From the NCBI RefSeq assembly GCF_010975035.1, contig NZ_JAAIUV010000008.1:50775-114774 (forward strand): a DNA stretch of 64,000 nucleotides, in the 5' to 3' direction. The stretch's first letter is position 1. Every line of letters starts with the position of its first letter. The position numbers and the translations under genes are program-made. This stretch comes from Neobacillus thermocopriae. GTDB lineage: Bacteria; Bacillota; Bacilli; Bacillales; Cytobacillaceae. Below, one piece after another: positions 18,258-27,482 of this stretch. Below the pieces are notes generated by a model. That model had not been told where the DNA came from. It saw only the letters and a list, made by a program, of their open reading frames with translations, and searched no databases.

Positions 18258-18826
18258 AAATGGATCGAATTCTACCGTTTGCACGGCTTTTACTTAAAAA
18301 AGCTGTATCCCCAGGCGATATCGCGGTGGATGCAACATTAGGAAATGGACATGATACCGTTTTTCTAGCGGAACTTGTTGGAGATACAGGAAAGGTTTAT
18401 GGTTTCGATGTTCAGGAACAAGCAATTCTAGCAACCAAACAACGCTTAAATAACCATAATCTCATGGGGCGGGTCATACTATTTCACAATGGTCACGAAA
18501 AGGTTAGTGAATTGATACCAGCAGACCAACATGGTAAAGTCACTGGAGCCATTTTCAACCTTGGCTATCTCCCTGGAAGTGACAAAACAATTGTGACTAA
18601 ACCGGAAACAACCATTTCTGCCATCAAGCAATTGCTAGAAATAATGGCTCCTGAAGGGATCATTGTCCTTGTCATCTATCACGGGCATGAAGGGGGAGCT
18701 ATTGAACGAGATGCACTGCTTCAATATTGTCAGCAATTGGACCAAAAGCAAGCCCATGTCCTTCAATATCAATTCATTAATCAGCAAAATAATCCGCCAT
18801 TTATCGTGGCAATTGAAAAAAGATAA
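18254..18826 (+). CDS. mnmM: tRNA wobble-uridine methyltransferase MnmM (YtqB)
   Basis: 190-aa class I SAM-dependent methyltransferase. SAM-binding motif I is VDATLGNGHDTVFLAELV at about 24-41, followed by the acidic residue in GFDVQEQA. NLGYLPGSDK near 98 is the family's motif IV equivalent (in place of NPPY), and VIYHGHEGG follows. The B. subtilis homologue YtqB has been described as the enzyme that methylates nm5U34 to mnm5U34. Start overlaps the ytqA stop (ATGA); an in-frame ATG two codons later is also possible. Confidence 0.85.
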   Translation: MKMDRILPFARLLLKKAVSPGDIAVDATLGNGHDTVFLAELVGDTGKVYGFDVQEQAILATKQRLNNHNLMGRVILFHNGHEKVSELIPADQHGKVTGAIFNLGYLPGSDKTIVTKPETTISAIKQLLEIMAPEGIIVLVIYHGHEGGAIERDALLQYCQQLDQKQAHVLQYQFINQQNNPPFIVAIEKR

Positions 18827-18848
18827 ACCAGGCAACTGCCTGGTTTTT
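18825..18848. terminator. Terminator between mnmM and ytpB
   Basis: AAACCAGGCA and GCCTGGTTT arms with a short loop and T-run on the plus strand; A-run on the other side lets it serve ytpB too. Confidence 0.88.
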
Positions 18849-19933
18849 TATTTTGTGATTAGCATTCTCTCCATTAACGATGGGACTGCTTTCTGCAACG
18901 ACCTATAAACAACTCCATTTATATAGAAAAAATAACTAATCCAACCGCCTGATTTTATTAATTCTTTTGCCAGTTTTCGGACATCCTTTTGCTTTCGCAC
19001 TTTTGAATCCGATAAATAAATACCTAATAACCCCCGGTTAATCAACTGGTGAAATTTTTTGTGGGGCAATAATTCAGTATGACGATCCGCCTCAGTTACA
19101 AAATATTTTAATCGGTTACAAAGTATTTCCTGAGAATCGTAATAAAAGCAAAAATTTAAATCGCCGCCTACAACATCCTCTTCTTGATCAATGAAATAAT
19201 CCAAAAGAATATGAAGCCCTTGTATGTACGGAAAATATCCTTTTCTAATATTAGCCGCATCACTAGCTGTAAAATCCTTTCTCATGGCATAGGAGACTAG
19301 GCAAAAAATACCAAGTGTAGAACCAGAGCAGGCTGAAAATTCATACCACTCCATATCTGGGAGGTGTTTTTGATATTGTTCAAACCATTTTTCCAGTCGC
19401 CCAACCCGCTCTTCTTTTTTTACATGCTTGTGTATTTGCAAATCACAATAATACTCGCACAGTTCAAGAAGATAATCTTTAATTAAATCATAATGTTCGA
19501 TTTCTCTTAAAATGGTGCGGCAAGTTTTTGATAAATCATGTAAATAACCATCATCATCTTGATCTTCCCTCAATCGATAATAATTTTTATTGACTTCCTG
19601 CAATTTAAGTGCATCTGACATCGATTCATGAAGGGCAGCAAAATCATTCGGATCAAGTGAGGTACTTCGATCACACAGATTATCAAGATAATCGCTAATG
19701 GTTTGATACGCTACAATAAACTTCACGGCCTTTTGATAATGCTCATTGGCAGTTAGGGCAAGAATGGCGCCGCCTTCACAGTGAAAGGTTTTTTGGGCAA
19801 TGCTAGCCAGCGCCTGTTTCCTTAACTCTGGGTTCGGGATATTTTCAGCACGGCTTTTCCAATAAGCCAATTCCTGATGAACAGCTGGAAGTATTTTGCG
19901 GTAAACATTTGCCATTAGGGTAATTGGCATCAT
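18848..19933 (-). CDS. ytpB: Tetraprenyl-beta-curcumene synthase YtpB (DUF2600)
   Basis: 361-aa soluble protein of the DUF2600 family. The B. subtilis homologue cyclises all-trans tetraprenyl diphosphate to tetraprenyl-beta-curcumene, a C35 terpenoid made in spore formers. The aspartate-rich SDYLDNLCDR near residue 82 and the second acidic stretch DYFIDQEEDVVGGDLNF are visible in place of the classical DDxxD of other terpene cyclases. ATG at 19933 has AAAGGG eight bases upstream. It starts 15 bases after the ytpA stop, so the two form an operon. Confidence 0.87.
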   Translation of the reverse strand: MMPITLMANVYRKILPAVHQELAYWKSRAENIPNPELRKQALASIAQKTFHCEGGAILALTANEHYQKAVKFIVAYQTISDYLDNLCDRSTSLDPNDFAALHESMSDALKLQEVNKNYYRLREDQDDDGYLHDLSKTCRTILREIEHYDLIKDYLLELCEYYCDLQIHKHVKKEERVGRLEKWFEQYQKHLPDMEWYEFSACSGSTLGIFCLVSYAMRKDFTASDAANIRKGYFPYIQGLHILLDYFIDQEEDVVGGDLNFCFYYDSQEILCNRLKYFVTEADRHTELLPHKKFHQLINRGLLGIYLSDSKVRKQKDVRKLAKELIKSGGWISYFFYINGVVYRSLQKAVPSLMERMLITK

Positions 19934-19948
19934 GGAATACACCCTTTC

Positions 19949-20752
19949 TTACACAATATATCCGATTGCCTTTAATTGACTGAGAACAAAGTCTTTGGCA
20001 TATTCAAATACCTCTTCCCTTTCAGGTTCATTAAAGATTTCATGGTAACATTTTGGCCATTCCTTATACCTTTTTTCAGATAATGGAACACGGTTAAACC
20101 ATTCCTTCACATGTTCTTTTCGAACAATCTTATCATCTCCCCCTTGCATCACAAGCATAGGGACGTCCTGGATTTTTTCCATATTTTGAAATGCCAGTTT
20201 TATACCGTGTACTAGCTCACGATACCATCTGACAGATACCTTTGTAACATATAGGCTATCATTAGAGTCCGCTTCTCTAACATCTTCATTTCTTGTAGCC
20301 ATTTGAACTGTAAGTCCGGAATTTAACCTTAAAGTTGGAAAAAACACATTTAATACGTGTGAGAAAAGATCTAGCAATTTTGAGGGCGGTTTGACGAGCC
20401 CCAAACAAGGAGAGGACAGGATTACTCCGGCAATATCCAGTCTTTCTTCCTGCAACAAGCGAATGGAAATTAATCCGCCCATACTATGTCCAAGTAAGAA
20501 AACAGGCAAATTGTAACGATAAGCTGCTTGTACCCAATCCTTAACTTCCATTAAATATTCATCAAAGGAGTCAATATGGCCGCGGTTTGCTCTTGATGTC
20601 ATGCCTTGTCCAGGAAGATCAGACATGATTACATGAAATCCGGATGAACGCCACATTTCAATCAGCCAGCCATATCGTCGATGGTGTTCCATAGCCCCAT
20701 GGACAATCACGATCACAGCTTTTGCTTCTCCTTCTGCTTCCCACTTCCACAT
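19949..20752 (-). CDS. ytpA: Alpha/beta hydrolase, lysophospholipase YtpA
   Basis: 267-aa monoglyceride-lipase-type hydrolase. The oxyanion-loop motif HGAMEHHRRY is at about 18-27, the nucleophile elbow GHSMGG near 89, the acid in GGDDKIV near 208 and the histidine in KCYHEIFNEPE near 238. In B. subtilis, ytpA is required for the phospholipid antibiotic bacilysocin and lies with ytpB, as here. No signal peptide. GGGGG lies 11 bases before ATG. The upstream region has a perfect ten-base dyad overlapping its likely -35. Confidence 0.85.
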   Translation of the reverse strand: MWKWEAEGEAKAVIVIVHGAMEHHRRYGWLIEMWRSSGFHVIMSDLPGQGMTSRANRGHIDSFDEYLMEVKDWVQAAYRYNLPVFLLGHSMGGLISIRLLQEERLDIAGVILSSPCLGLVKPPSKLLDLFSHVLNVFFPTLRLNSGLTVQMATRNEDVREADSNDSLYVTKVSVRWYRELVHGIKLAFQNMEKIQDVPMLVMQGGDDKIVRKEHVKEWFNRVPLSEKRYKEWPKCYHEIFNEPEREEVFEYAKDFVLSQLKAIGYIV

Positions 20753-20775
20753 ATTTAAATAATCCCCCTGCTATC

Positions 20776-20816
20776 ATTTTAAGTATTTTACCATAACCTA
20801 CAATCTATTGTAGGTT
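20776..20816 (-). promoter_or_regulatory. ytpA promoter with operator-like dyad
   Basis: On the minus strand TTGTAG (20798-20803), 16-base spacer, TAAAAT (20776-20781). A perfect dyad AACCTACAAT / ATTGTAGGTT with a two-base centre (20795-20816) covers the -35. Position and symmetry fit a repressor site; the protein is unknown. Confidence 0.55.
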
Positions 20817-20914
20817 GAAACCATATCCCTATGAAGGGTGTACCATTTATTTTATATTTCTGCAAATTTTCGATAAAATGAATACATCTATTGTATGGTA
20901 AAGGAGCGTTGTTT

Positions 20915-21427
20915 ATGATTTATCCGTATAAAGATAAGTATCCAATCATTGCCGATTCCGTATTTATTGCCGATTATGTGACCATTACCGGTGATGTTGA
21001 AATTGATGAGGAATCCAGCATCTGGTTTAACACTGTTATTAGAGGTGATGTAGCTCCTACAAGAATAGGGAAAAAGGTTAATATTCAAGACAATTCTATC
21101 TTACACCAAAGCCCCAATAACCCCCTAATTATTGAGGATGAAGTAACGGTCGGACATCAGGTAATCCTGCACAGCTGTATCATTCGAAAAAAAGCATTAA
21201 TTGGAATGGGGTCGATCATTCTTGATCAAGCGGAAATTGGTGAGGGAGCTTTTATTGGAGCCGGCAGCTTGGTACCTCAAGGTAAAAAAATCCCTCCCAA
21301 TACATTGGCATTTGGAAGACCTGCCAAGGTAATTAGAGAACTCACTGCTGATGATATTAAAGATATGGAACGTATTTCAAGAGAATATAAAGAGAAAGCA
21401 CAATATTATAAATCATTACAAAAGTAA
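20915..21427 (+). CDS. ytoA: Gamma-carbonic-anhydrase-like protein YtoA
   Basis: 170-aa left-handed beta-helix (hexapeptide-repeat) trimer. The three metal-binding histidines fit NSILHQSP, VTVGHQVILHSC (two His). The block IRGDVAPTRIGKKVNIQD with Arg/Asp/Gln is the gamma-class signature, and GMGSIILDQAEIGEGAFIGAGSLV shows the repeat. Whether Bacillus YtoA has real carbonic anhydrase activity is unproven, as the family lacks the acidic loop of the archaeal enzyme. AAAGGAG lies eight bases before the chosen ATG; a TTG at 20891 would extend it without reason. Confidence 0.88.
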   Translation: MIYPYKDKYPIIADSVFIADYVTITGDVEIDEESSIWFNTVIRGDVAPTRIGKKVNIQDNSILHQSPNNPLIIEDEVTVGHQVILHSCIIRKKALIGMGSIILDQAEIGEGAFIGAGSLVPQGKKIPPNTLAFGRPAKVIRELTADDIKDMERISREYKEKAQYYKSLQK

Positions 21428-21454
21428 AAAAGCGGGAGTAACTCCCGCTTTTTT
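21426..21454. terminator. Bidirectional terminator, ytoA/metK
   Basis: AAAAAAGCGGGAG and CTCCCGCTTTTTT arms around a three-base loop. Confidence 0.92.
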
Positions 21455-21488
21455 ATAGTCAAACCATAATAGTTAACAAATGAATTTA

Positions 21489-22688
21489 TTATAAGTTTGC
21501 CTGTTGACGTAAGATTTCTGCTTTATCTGTACGCTCCCAAGGAAGATCTACATCAGAGCGACCAAAATGTCCATAAGCAGCAGTTTGCTTGTAAATCGGA
21601 CGACGTAAATCTAACATTTTGATAATGCCAGCAGGGCGAAGATCAAAGTTAGATTCAACTAAATGAACCAATACTTCCTCAGAAACTTTGCCTGTACCAA
21701 ATGTATCGATTGAAATAGAAACTGGTCTTGCTACCCCGATGGCATAGGCAAGCTGTACTTCACACTTATCAGCCAATCCTGCAGCAACAATATTTTTCGC
21801 TACATAACGTGCTGCATAAGCTGCGGAACGGTCAACCTTTGTAGGATCTTTACCAGAGAAAGCACCGCCACCATGACGAGCATAGCCGCCATAAGTATCA
21901 ACAATAATTTTGCGCCCAGTTAAGCCTGCATCCCCTTGAGGTCCACCAATAACGAAACGGCCAGTTGGGTTAATAAAATATTTCGTATTTTCATCAATCA
22001 ATTCTTTTGGAACAACAGGATTGATGACATATTCCTTAATATTACGCTGAATCTGTTCAAGTGTAATTTCTGGATGATGCTGGGTAGAAATAACAATTGT
22101 ATCAATACGAACTGGATTGTTATTTTCATCGTATTCAACCGTTACTTGTGTTTTACCATCTGGACGTAGATATGGAAGAATTTCCTCTTTACGAACTTCT
22201 GTTAATCGACGGGCAAGCTTGTGTGCAAGTGAAATTGGAAGAGGCATAAGCTCTTTTGTTTCATTGCAGGCAAATCCAAACATCAAGCCTTGGTCACCCG
22301 CACCAATCGCTTCAATTTGCTCATCAGTCATTAAACCTTCACGTGCTTCCAATGCCTGGTCAACACCCATCGCGATATCAGGTGACTGTTCATCAATAGA
22401 AGTCAATACTGCACAAGTGTCTGCATCAAAACCATACTTAGCACGTGTATAACCAATCTCGCGAACGGTATCACGAACAATCTTTGGGATATCTACATAT
22501 GTAGAAGTAGTGATTTCCCCTGAAACAAGAACTAACCCTGTTGTTACTGAAGTTTCTGCAGCAACACGCGCATTGGGATCCTTTGCTAAAATAGCGTCTA
22601 AAATAGAATCAGAAATTTGGTCACAAATCTTATCCGGATGACCTTCAGTTACTGATTCAGAAGTGAACAAACGACGTTTTGTTGACAT
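21489..22688 (-). CDS. metK: S-adenosylmethionine synthetase
   Basis: 399-aa enzyme making SAM from methionine and ATP, cytoplasmic tetramer. Motifs: [14 protein letters not shown] at about 12-25, [10 protein letters not shown] near 119, and [16 protein letters not shown] near 260. AGGAGG lies eight bases before the ATG at 22688, and the protein then starts [12 protein letters not shown]; the 30 residues upstream in the open frame belong to the leader. The transcript begins with a SAM-I riboswitch, giving feedback shut-off by SAM. Divergent from pckA, as in B. subtilis. Confidence 0.98.
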   Translation of the reverse strand: MSTKRRLFTSESVTEGHPDKICDQISDSILDAILAKDPNARVAAETSVTTGLVLVSGEITTSTYVDIPKIVRDTVREIGYTRAKYGFDADTCAVLTSIDEQSPDIAMGVDQALEAREGLMTDEQIEAIGAGDQGLMFGFACNETKELMPLPISLAHKLARRLTEVRKEEILPYLRPDGKTQVTVEYDENNNPVRIDTIVISTQHHPEITLEQIQRNIKEYVINPVVPKELIDENTKYFINPTGRFVIGGPQGDAGLTGRKIIVDTYGGYARHGGGAFSGKDPTKVDRSAAYAARYVAKNIVAAGLADKCEVQLAYAIGVARPVSISIDTFGTGKVSEEVLVHLVESNFDLRPAGIIKMLDLRRPIYKQTAAYGHFGRSDVDLPWERTDKAEILRQQANL

Positions 22689-22879
22689 CTGAATTCCTCC
22701 TATAGATATGAGATAAATGAGGTCGCTTACTTGCTTAAATGGCTTTCTATCAAACCTCAGAATTGATACGGAACTCATTCCCTAATAGTATGAAATAAAC
22801 ACAGGGTTTTTATAATGTATGAAATTTCCCTGTTATCTTCTCGTGTTAGAAAAGCGATTATGTAGACACGGACAAAAGA

Positions 22880-23069
22880 AAAAACCTTTCCGTTTGAGGA
22901 AAGGTTATAAGCAATTGTTTTGCGTGCCTTTCACTCTTATCGTTCAAGGACTAGCCTTGCATCAGGTTAAGCACCTTTGCCTAGAAAATGTCTAGTTATA
23001 AGACATTTTCTTAGTATGCAGGTTGCTGGGTTTCATTGGGCCTGTCCCTCCACCGGCTCGGGATAAGAG
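22880..23069 (-). promoter_or_regulatory. SAM-I riboswitch (S-box) of metK
   Basis: P1 arms CTCTTATC and GATAAGAG bracket 22934-23069. The minus strand shows the conserved blocks GAGGGACAGGCCCAATGAAACC, split over P2, CAGCAACC and GGTGCTTAACCTGATGCAAG-like region. A terminator with arms AACCTTTCC and GGAAAGGTT and T-run lies at 22883-22906. High SAM should favour the terminator. Confidence 0.95.
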
Positions 23070-23088
23070 AGTATCCGTTCAAGGTTAA

Positions 23089-23118
23089 ATCATAACCCAC
23101 TTCTTTAAGCAATGTCAA
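23089..23118 (-). promoter_or_regulatory. metK promoter
   Basis: TTGACA (23113-23118), 18-base spacer, TATGAT (23089-23094) on the minus strand, about 20 bases upstream of the riboswitch. Confidence 0.8.
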
Positions 23119-23272
23119 TGGATTTTTTTGAAACTTTTATCAAAAAATATTCTTTATTCATTAAGTTTTTAAATGAAAAAACTACATCCTGTCCATGACT
23201 TTTTCAACAGGATAAGAATAAAGTATAAAATACACCCTTACTTTATCAAATAGTATAGACTATTCATCCAAA

Positions 23273-23300
23273 TGTGTTATACTATTGTTTGACAATAGTA
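23273..23300 (+). promoter_or_regulatory. pckA control region: CcpN-like box and dyad
   Basis: TGTGTTATACT (23273-23283) fits the CcpN box TRTGHYATAYW as I remember it. It contains the -10-like TATACT (23278-23283). A perfect dyad, TACTATTGT, three bases, ACAATAGTA (23280-23300), overlaps it. CcpN represses pckA on glycolytic carbon in B. subtilis. Confidence 0.55.
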
Positions 23301-23333
23301 CTTAAAAAAATATTTATAAGGAAGGTTCGTTAT

Positions 23334-24920
23334 ATGAATACTGTTCATATTCCAAATGAATTAAAACTTCTATTAAATGGAGATAATGTCCATGTTCAAC
23401 TATCTGTTCCTCAGTTAGTGGAAAAAATTTTAAGCCGTAATGAGGGGTTATTAACTTCTACTGGAGCAGTACGAGTTTCAACAGGTAAATATACTGGCCG
23501 ATCACCACAAGATAAATTTATTGTTTCGGAAGCGTCTACAAAAGAGAAAATTGATTGGGGCTCCCTTAACCAGCCAATCTCTGAAGAAGTTTTTACTAAC
23601 TTATATAATAAAGTATTGGATTACTTAAAACAACAAAATGAAATTTTTGTTTTCAAAGGTTTCGCAGGAGCTGATAAAAAATCCCGCCTGCCGATTCAAG
23701 TGATCAATGAATTTGCATGGCATAATTTATTTGCCCACCAATTATTTATCCGTCCAACTGAAGAAGAATTACTTTCACATGAGGCGGAATTTACAGTTAT
23801 TTCTGCACCAAATTTTAAAGCAGATCCTAAGGTGGATGGAACTAATTCTGAAACCTTTATTATCATTTCTTTTGAACGTCGAATTGTATTAATTGGCGGT
23901 ACAGAGTATGCAGGTGAAATGAAAAAATCCATTTTCTCTGTAATGAATTATTTGTTACCTGAGAACAACATTTTCTCCATGCACTGCTCTGCAAATGTTG
24001 GTGCTGAAGGGGATGTTGCATTATTCTTTGGTTTATCCGGAACAGGTAAGACCACCCTTTCCGCTGATCCGAACCGTAAGCTAATTGGTGATGATGAGCA
24101 TGGCTGGTCATCAAATGGCGTTTTCAATATCGAGGGCGGCTGTTATGCAAAGTGCATCAATCTATCTCGTGAAAAGGAACCACAAATTTTTGATGCAATC
24201 CGTTTTGGAACGGTTCTTGAAAATGTTGTTATCGACCAAGAATCACGAATTCCGGATTATAATGATGGAACACTAACTGAAAATACCCGGGCCGCTTATC
24301 CAATCGAAGCAATTGATAATATTATTCAGCCTAGCATTGCAGGCCATCCGAATACCATTGTATTCTTAACGGCTGATGCTTTTGGTGTATTACCTCCAAT
24401 TGCTAAATTAACAAAAGAACAAGCAATGTATCATTTCTTAAGCGGTTATACATCAAAACTTGCTGGTACTGAACGTGGGGTAACATCACCACAAGCTACA
24501 TTCTCTACTTGCTTTGGTGCGCCATTCCTTCCACTTCCAGCAACACGATATGCTGAAATGCTAGGAGAAAAAATTCTTGAGCACAATGTGAATGTCTTTT
24601 TAGTAAATACAGGCTGGACTGGCGGAGAATATGGCGTGGGTCAAAGAATGAAGCTTTCTTACACAAGAGCCATGGTGCAAGCTGCTCTTGAAGGTGAATT
24701 AAACAATGTGGAGACTATTAAGGATGAAATCTTTGGTTTAAATATTCCACTTCATATCCCTGGAGTACCAGACGAAGTTCTTCAGCCACAAAAAACATGG
24801 GCTGATCCGAAAGCATATGAAATTAAGGCAAAAGAGCTTGCAGCCAAATTCCGAGAAAACTTTAAGAAGTTTAAAAATGTAGGACCAGAAATTGAAGAAA
24901 AAGGCGGACCAATTGCCTAA
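23334..24920 (+). CDS. pckA: Phosphoenolpyruvate carboxykinase (ATP)
   Basis: 528-aa gluconeogenic enzyme converting oxaloacetate and ATP to PEP, CO2 and ADP. Kinase-1a P-loop [11 protein letters not shown] at about 233-243, kinase-2 motif with metal-binding Asp in GDDEHGW near 253, and the adenine-binding region [16 protein letters not shown] near 345. Substrate-site RYAEMLGEK and the C-terminal [14 protein letters not shown] also match. The ATG at 23334 has AAGGAAGG upstream. The upstream region has a CcpN-like box and a strong dyad; a terminator follows. Confidence 0.97.
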   Translation: MNTVHIPNELKLLLNGDNVHVQLSVPQLVEKILSRNEGLLTSTGAVRVSTGKYTGRSPQDKFIVSEASTKEKIDWGSLNQPISEEVFTNLYNKVLDYLKQQNEIFVFKGFAGADKKSRLPIQVINEFAWHNLFAHQLFIRPTEEELLSHEAEFTVISAPNFKADPKVDGTNSETFIIISFERRIVLIGGTEYAGEMKKSIFSVMNYLLPENNIFSMHCSANVGAEGDVALFFGLSGTGKTTLSADPNRKLIGDDEHGWSSNGVFNIEGGCYAKCINLSREKEPQIFDAIRFGTVLENVVIDQESRIPDYNDGTLTENTRAAYPIEAIDNIIQPSIAGHPNTIVFLTADAFGVLPPIAKLTKEQAMYHFLSGYTSKLAGTERGVTSPQATFSTCFGAPFLPLPATRYAEMLGEKILEHNVNVFLVNTGWTGGEYGVGQRMKLSYTRAMVQAALEGELNNVETIKDEIFGLNIPLHIPGVPDEVLQPQKTWADPKAYEIKAKELAAKFRENFKKFKNVGPEIEEKGGPIA

Positions 24921-24930
24921 ACTTTTCATA

Positions 24931-24968
24931 AAAACAAGCGATTCCAATAGGAATCGCTTGTTTTTTTA
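24931..24968 (+). terminator. Terminator after pckA
   Basis: AAACAAGCGATTCC and GGAATCGCTTGTTT arms with a four-base loop and T-run. Confidence 0.92.
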
Positions 24969-25098
24969 AATTCCCCCTCCAAAGTTACCACCCAATTGAG
25001 GTGCCTTAATCGCATTTTTAGCCTTATACTTCCACTGGTATTCTAAAAAGCTTCTCAGCTGTATCAATTAATCCGCCATACTCTGAATCACTTTCCAT
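24964..25098 (-). pseudogene. Possible frameshifted gene remnant
   Basis: On the minus strand, a 24-codon stretch beginning MESDSEYGGLIDTAEKLF stops at 25024-25026, while the next frame over the same bases continues as FLEYQWKYKAKNAIKAPQL and ends GGNFGGGI at a stop near 24964. Joined by one frame change these read like a protein C-terminus. No upstream coding extends it and no ribosome site is convincing. It may be a decayed fragment or chance; I do not recognise the family. Confidence 0.25.
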
Positions 25099-25237
25099 GA
25101 AATACACTTAAACATATAGGAAGTGAAATGTGACTTGCTAAACTAATGCTCTTATCAATTTACAAAACTCTAAAAAGTAATCGAATGTTTTAATCCATTT
25201 CTCTTATTAAAATTTGAGCAAGAGTCATTCATTCGAT

Positions 25238-25480
25238 TTAATTGGTGGAATTTAATGAAATTAATTGATACGTGATAGTAGTGGTATTTTTTTCCCACTC
25301 TACTTTTTTAATTAAAGCTGTCCCACTTGAGTTGCTATCTAAAGTTTTTCGAACATCTACTGGGATTTCTAGTGGATACAATCGATAACCTTCTTTTTGT
25401 AAAACAAAAAGATTTTCTTCAAGTCGTTTTTCGTTTCCTTTTGTAACAATTAACGTATTTAATTCAAGAGGCATCCCCAT
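25238..25480 (-). CDS. ytmB: DUF2584 protein YtmB
   Basis: 80-aa cytoplasmic protein, mixed alpha/beta, beginning MGMPLELNTLIVTKGNE. No cysteine, no membrane segment. GAGGAG lies nine bases before the ATG. It is 37 bases downstream of ytmA on the same strand, so likely cotranscribed. It matches the position and length of B. subtilis ytmB (DUF2584); function unknown. Confidence 0.8.
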   Translation of the reverse strand: MGMPLELNTLIVTKGNEKRLEENLFVLQKEGYRLYPLEIPVDVRKTLDSNSSGTALIKKVEWEKNTTTITYQLISLNSTN

Positions 25481-25517
25481 AACGATCCACTCCTCTACTA
25501 TTTATAATTCTATCTTA

Positions 25518-26315
25518 TCATCTTTTCCTATTTTTTTTCATCCACTTCGTTAATTCTTCAACGATTTTTCGATTAATGGTTGGCGGAAAATAATGCGTGA
25601 AGTGGTCAAAATACCAACATTCAACTGACTTGTTAAGGGTGCGGAGTCTTCTTTCCAGCCGATAAGCATGCTCAATAGAAACATTTCGGTCATTGACTCC
25701 ATGAATAATGAGAACTGGTACTTCTAGTTTTTCTAATTCATAAAGAGGTGTTCTTTCTTGATATCGTTCCGGATACTTCTCTGGAGTCCCTCCAATGACT
25801 CGTTTCATCATTCTTCTTAAATCCTTGCGCTCGTAGTAAGTCAGGCTCATATCACTAACACCACCCCATGTGACAAGTGATGCTGCGTCAGGAAATTGAA
25901 TTCCCGTCAATAACGCCATTACTCCCCCCCGGGAAAATCCAAAAATATGTATTTGTTTAACATTCGGAAGCGATTTTAGCAATAAATATCCCGCAAATGC
26001 ATCTTCCCGGTCCTTCCCAGCAAAATCTTCATTCCCTTCTCCACCTTGATTGCCACGATAGTAAGGAGCGAATACGACAAACCCTTCTTGGGCAAATTGG
26101 GCAATCCTCGCTGGACGAACCTTACCGACGTTTTTGATTCCCCCTCTTAAATAAAGAAAGCCGTCAGTTGAACGTTCCCATTTCGGTTCCGCTAGCATCC
26201 CCTTGACTCGAAGACCATTTGACCAATATGTAATTTCTTTAAGTTCTACATTTGGATTTGGAGAGGGAAAACGTTTCATATGAATGATTTTGCCGTTATA
26301 GTCATTTTGGTTCAT
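25518..26315 (-). CDS. ytmA: Alpha/beta hydrolase, prolyl-oligopeptidase-like YtmA
   Basis: 265-aa serine hydrolase fold of the S9/acyl-aminoacyl-peptidase type without the propeller domain. Nucleophile in GFSRGG near 124, acid in HGVNDRNVS near 208, and histidine in DHFTHYFPP near 241. The oxyanion region is YLRGGIKNVG near 55. No signal peptide, so intracellular. AAAAGGAT precedes the ATG. Substrate unknown (peptide or ester). First gene of ytmA-ytmB. Confidence 0.85.
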   Translation of the reverse strand: MNQNDYNGKIIHMKRFPSPNPNVELKEITYWSNGLRVKGMLAEPKWERSTDGFLYLRGGIKNVGKVRPARIAQFAQEGFVVFAPYYRGNQGGEGNEDFAGKDREDAFAGYLLLKSLPNVKQIHIFGFSRGGVMALLTGIQFPDAASLVTWGGVSDMSLTYYERKDLRRMMKRVIGGTPEKYPERYQERTPLYELEKLEVPVLIIHGVNDRNVSIEHAYRLERRLRTLNKSVECWYFDHFTHYFPPTINRKIVEELTKWMKKNRKR

Positions 26316-26442
26316 AATATCGATCCTTTTCCCTTATCTAAATAGTTAGAATTCCGAAAAATTTCTCAGTGAGGAATCACACATTTTTTTCATCTTCATA
26401 CGATATGTTAGGCAAAACGCCTAGATAGGAGGTCATATCATA

Positions 26443-27459
26443 ATGAAAAAATGGTCAAAACTCAGTTTCTCTTTTCTATTGATCTCTATACTTATGTTTT
26501 CTCTCATCGCTTGTAATAAAGATACCAACCAAAAACAGGAGAAACTTCAAAAAATTCGGATTGCAGAAGTTACCCGTTCCATTTTCTATGCTCCTCAATA
26601 TGTTGCCATATCAAAAGGTTTTTTTAAAGAAGAAGGGCTAGATATCACCTTAACAACTACACCAGGTGGAGACAAAACAATGACGGCCTTAATCTCAGGT
26701 GGGGCCGATGTAGCTCTTGTTGGTTCTGAAACCTCCATTTATGTTTACTCGCAAGGATCGAATGACCCTGTGATTAATTTTGCTCAGCTTACCCAAACAG
26801 ACGGAACGTTTCTTGTCTCCCGGGAAAAAATCGATAATTTCTCATGGGAAATGCTTAAAGGTAAAACCTTCCTAGGACAGCGAAAAGGCGGCATGCCACA
26901 AATGGTAGGTGAGTTCGTTCTTAAAAAGCACGGTATCGCCCCACATCAAGATCTCAACCTTATCCAAAACATCGACTTTGCGAATATAGCGAATGCTTTC
27001 GCTTCAGGAACTGGGGAGTTTGTCCAATTGTTCGAACCAACCGCAAGTATATTTGAAAAGGAAGGAAAAGGCTATATTATCGCCTCCTTCGGTAAAGAAT
27101 CAGGTCATGTTCCATATACATCCTTTATGGCAAAAGACAGTTATATCAAAAATAACAAAGAGACTATTGAAAAATTTACTAGGGCCATTTATAAAGCCCA
27201 ACAATGGGTAGAAACTCACTCTGCTGAAGAAATTGCTCAAGCGGTTGAAGAATTCTTCCCTGATACCGATCCTGAAATTATGAAGACAGTTGTCGAGCGC
27301 TATAAAAACCAAGGCTCTTTTGCTACAAATCCCATTTTAGATGAAGAAGAATGGAACAATCTGAAAAACATTATGAATGAAGCTGGCGAACTTCCACAAG
27401 ATGTGGATTATAGAACACTGGTGAATACCGAGATAGCAGAAAAAATTATGAAAAAGTAA
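26443..27459 (+). CDS. ytlA: ABC transporter substrate-binding lipoprotein YtlA
   Basis: 338-aa lipoprotein of the NMT1/THI5-like (SsuA/ThiY) class. Signal peptide with lipobox LIAC, cysteine near residue 24, then KIRIAEVTRSIFYAPQYVAISKGFFKEEGLD, the standard start of domain 1, and GGADVALVGSE in the binding cleft. It would bind a pyrimidine, sulfonate or similar small molecule outside the membrane. AGGAGG precedes the ATG. First gene of ytlA-ytlC-ytlD. I found no TPP riboswitch upstream, which weakens a thiamine-precursor assignment. Confidence 0.88.
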   Translation: MKKWSKLSFSFLLISILMFSLIACNKDTNQKQEKLQKIRIAEVTRSIFYAPQYVAISKGFFKEEGLDITLTTTPGGDKTMTALISGGADVALVGSETSIYVYSQGSNDPVINFAQLTQTDGTFLVSREKIDNFSWEMLKGKTFLGQRKGGMPQMVGEFVLKKHGIAPHQDLNLIQNIDFANIANAFASGTGEFVQLFEPTASIFEKEGKGYIIASFGKESGHVPYTSFMAKDSYIKNNKETIEKFTRAIYKAQQWVETHSAEEIAQAVEEFFPDTDPEIMKTVVERYKNQGSFATNPILDEEEWNNLKNIMNEAGELPQDVDYRTLVNTEIAEKIMKK

Positions 27460-27482
27460 AACAGAAAGGGTGGTCGGCTTTC

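Noticed and set aside
26316..26442. Possible TPP riboswitch before ytlA
   Set aside because: The conserved THI-element blocks (CTGAGA, and ACCTGATCTGG-like) are not present.
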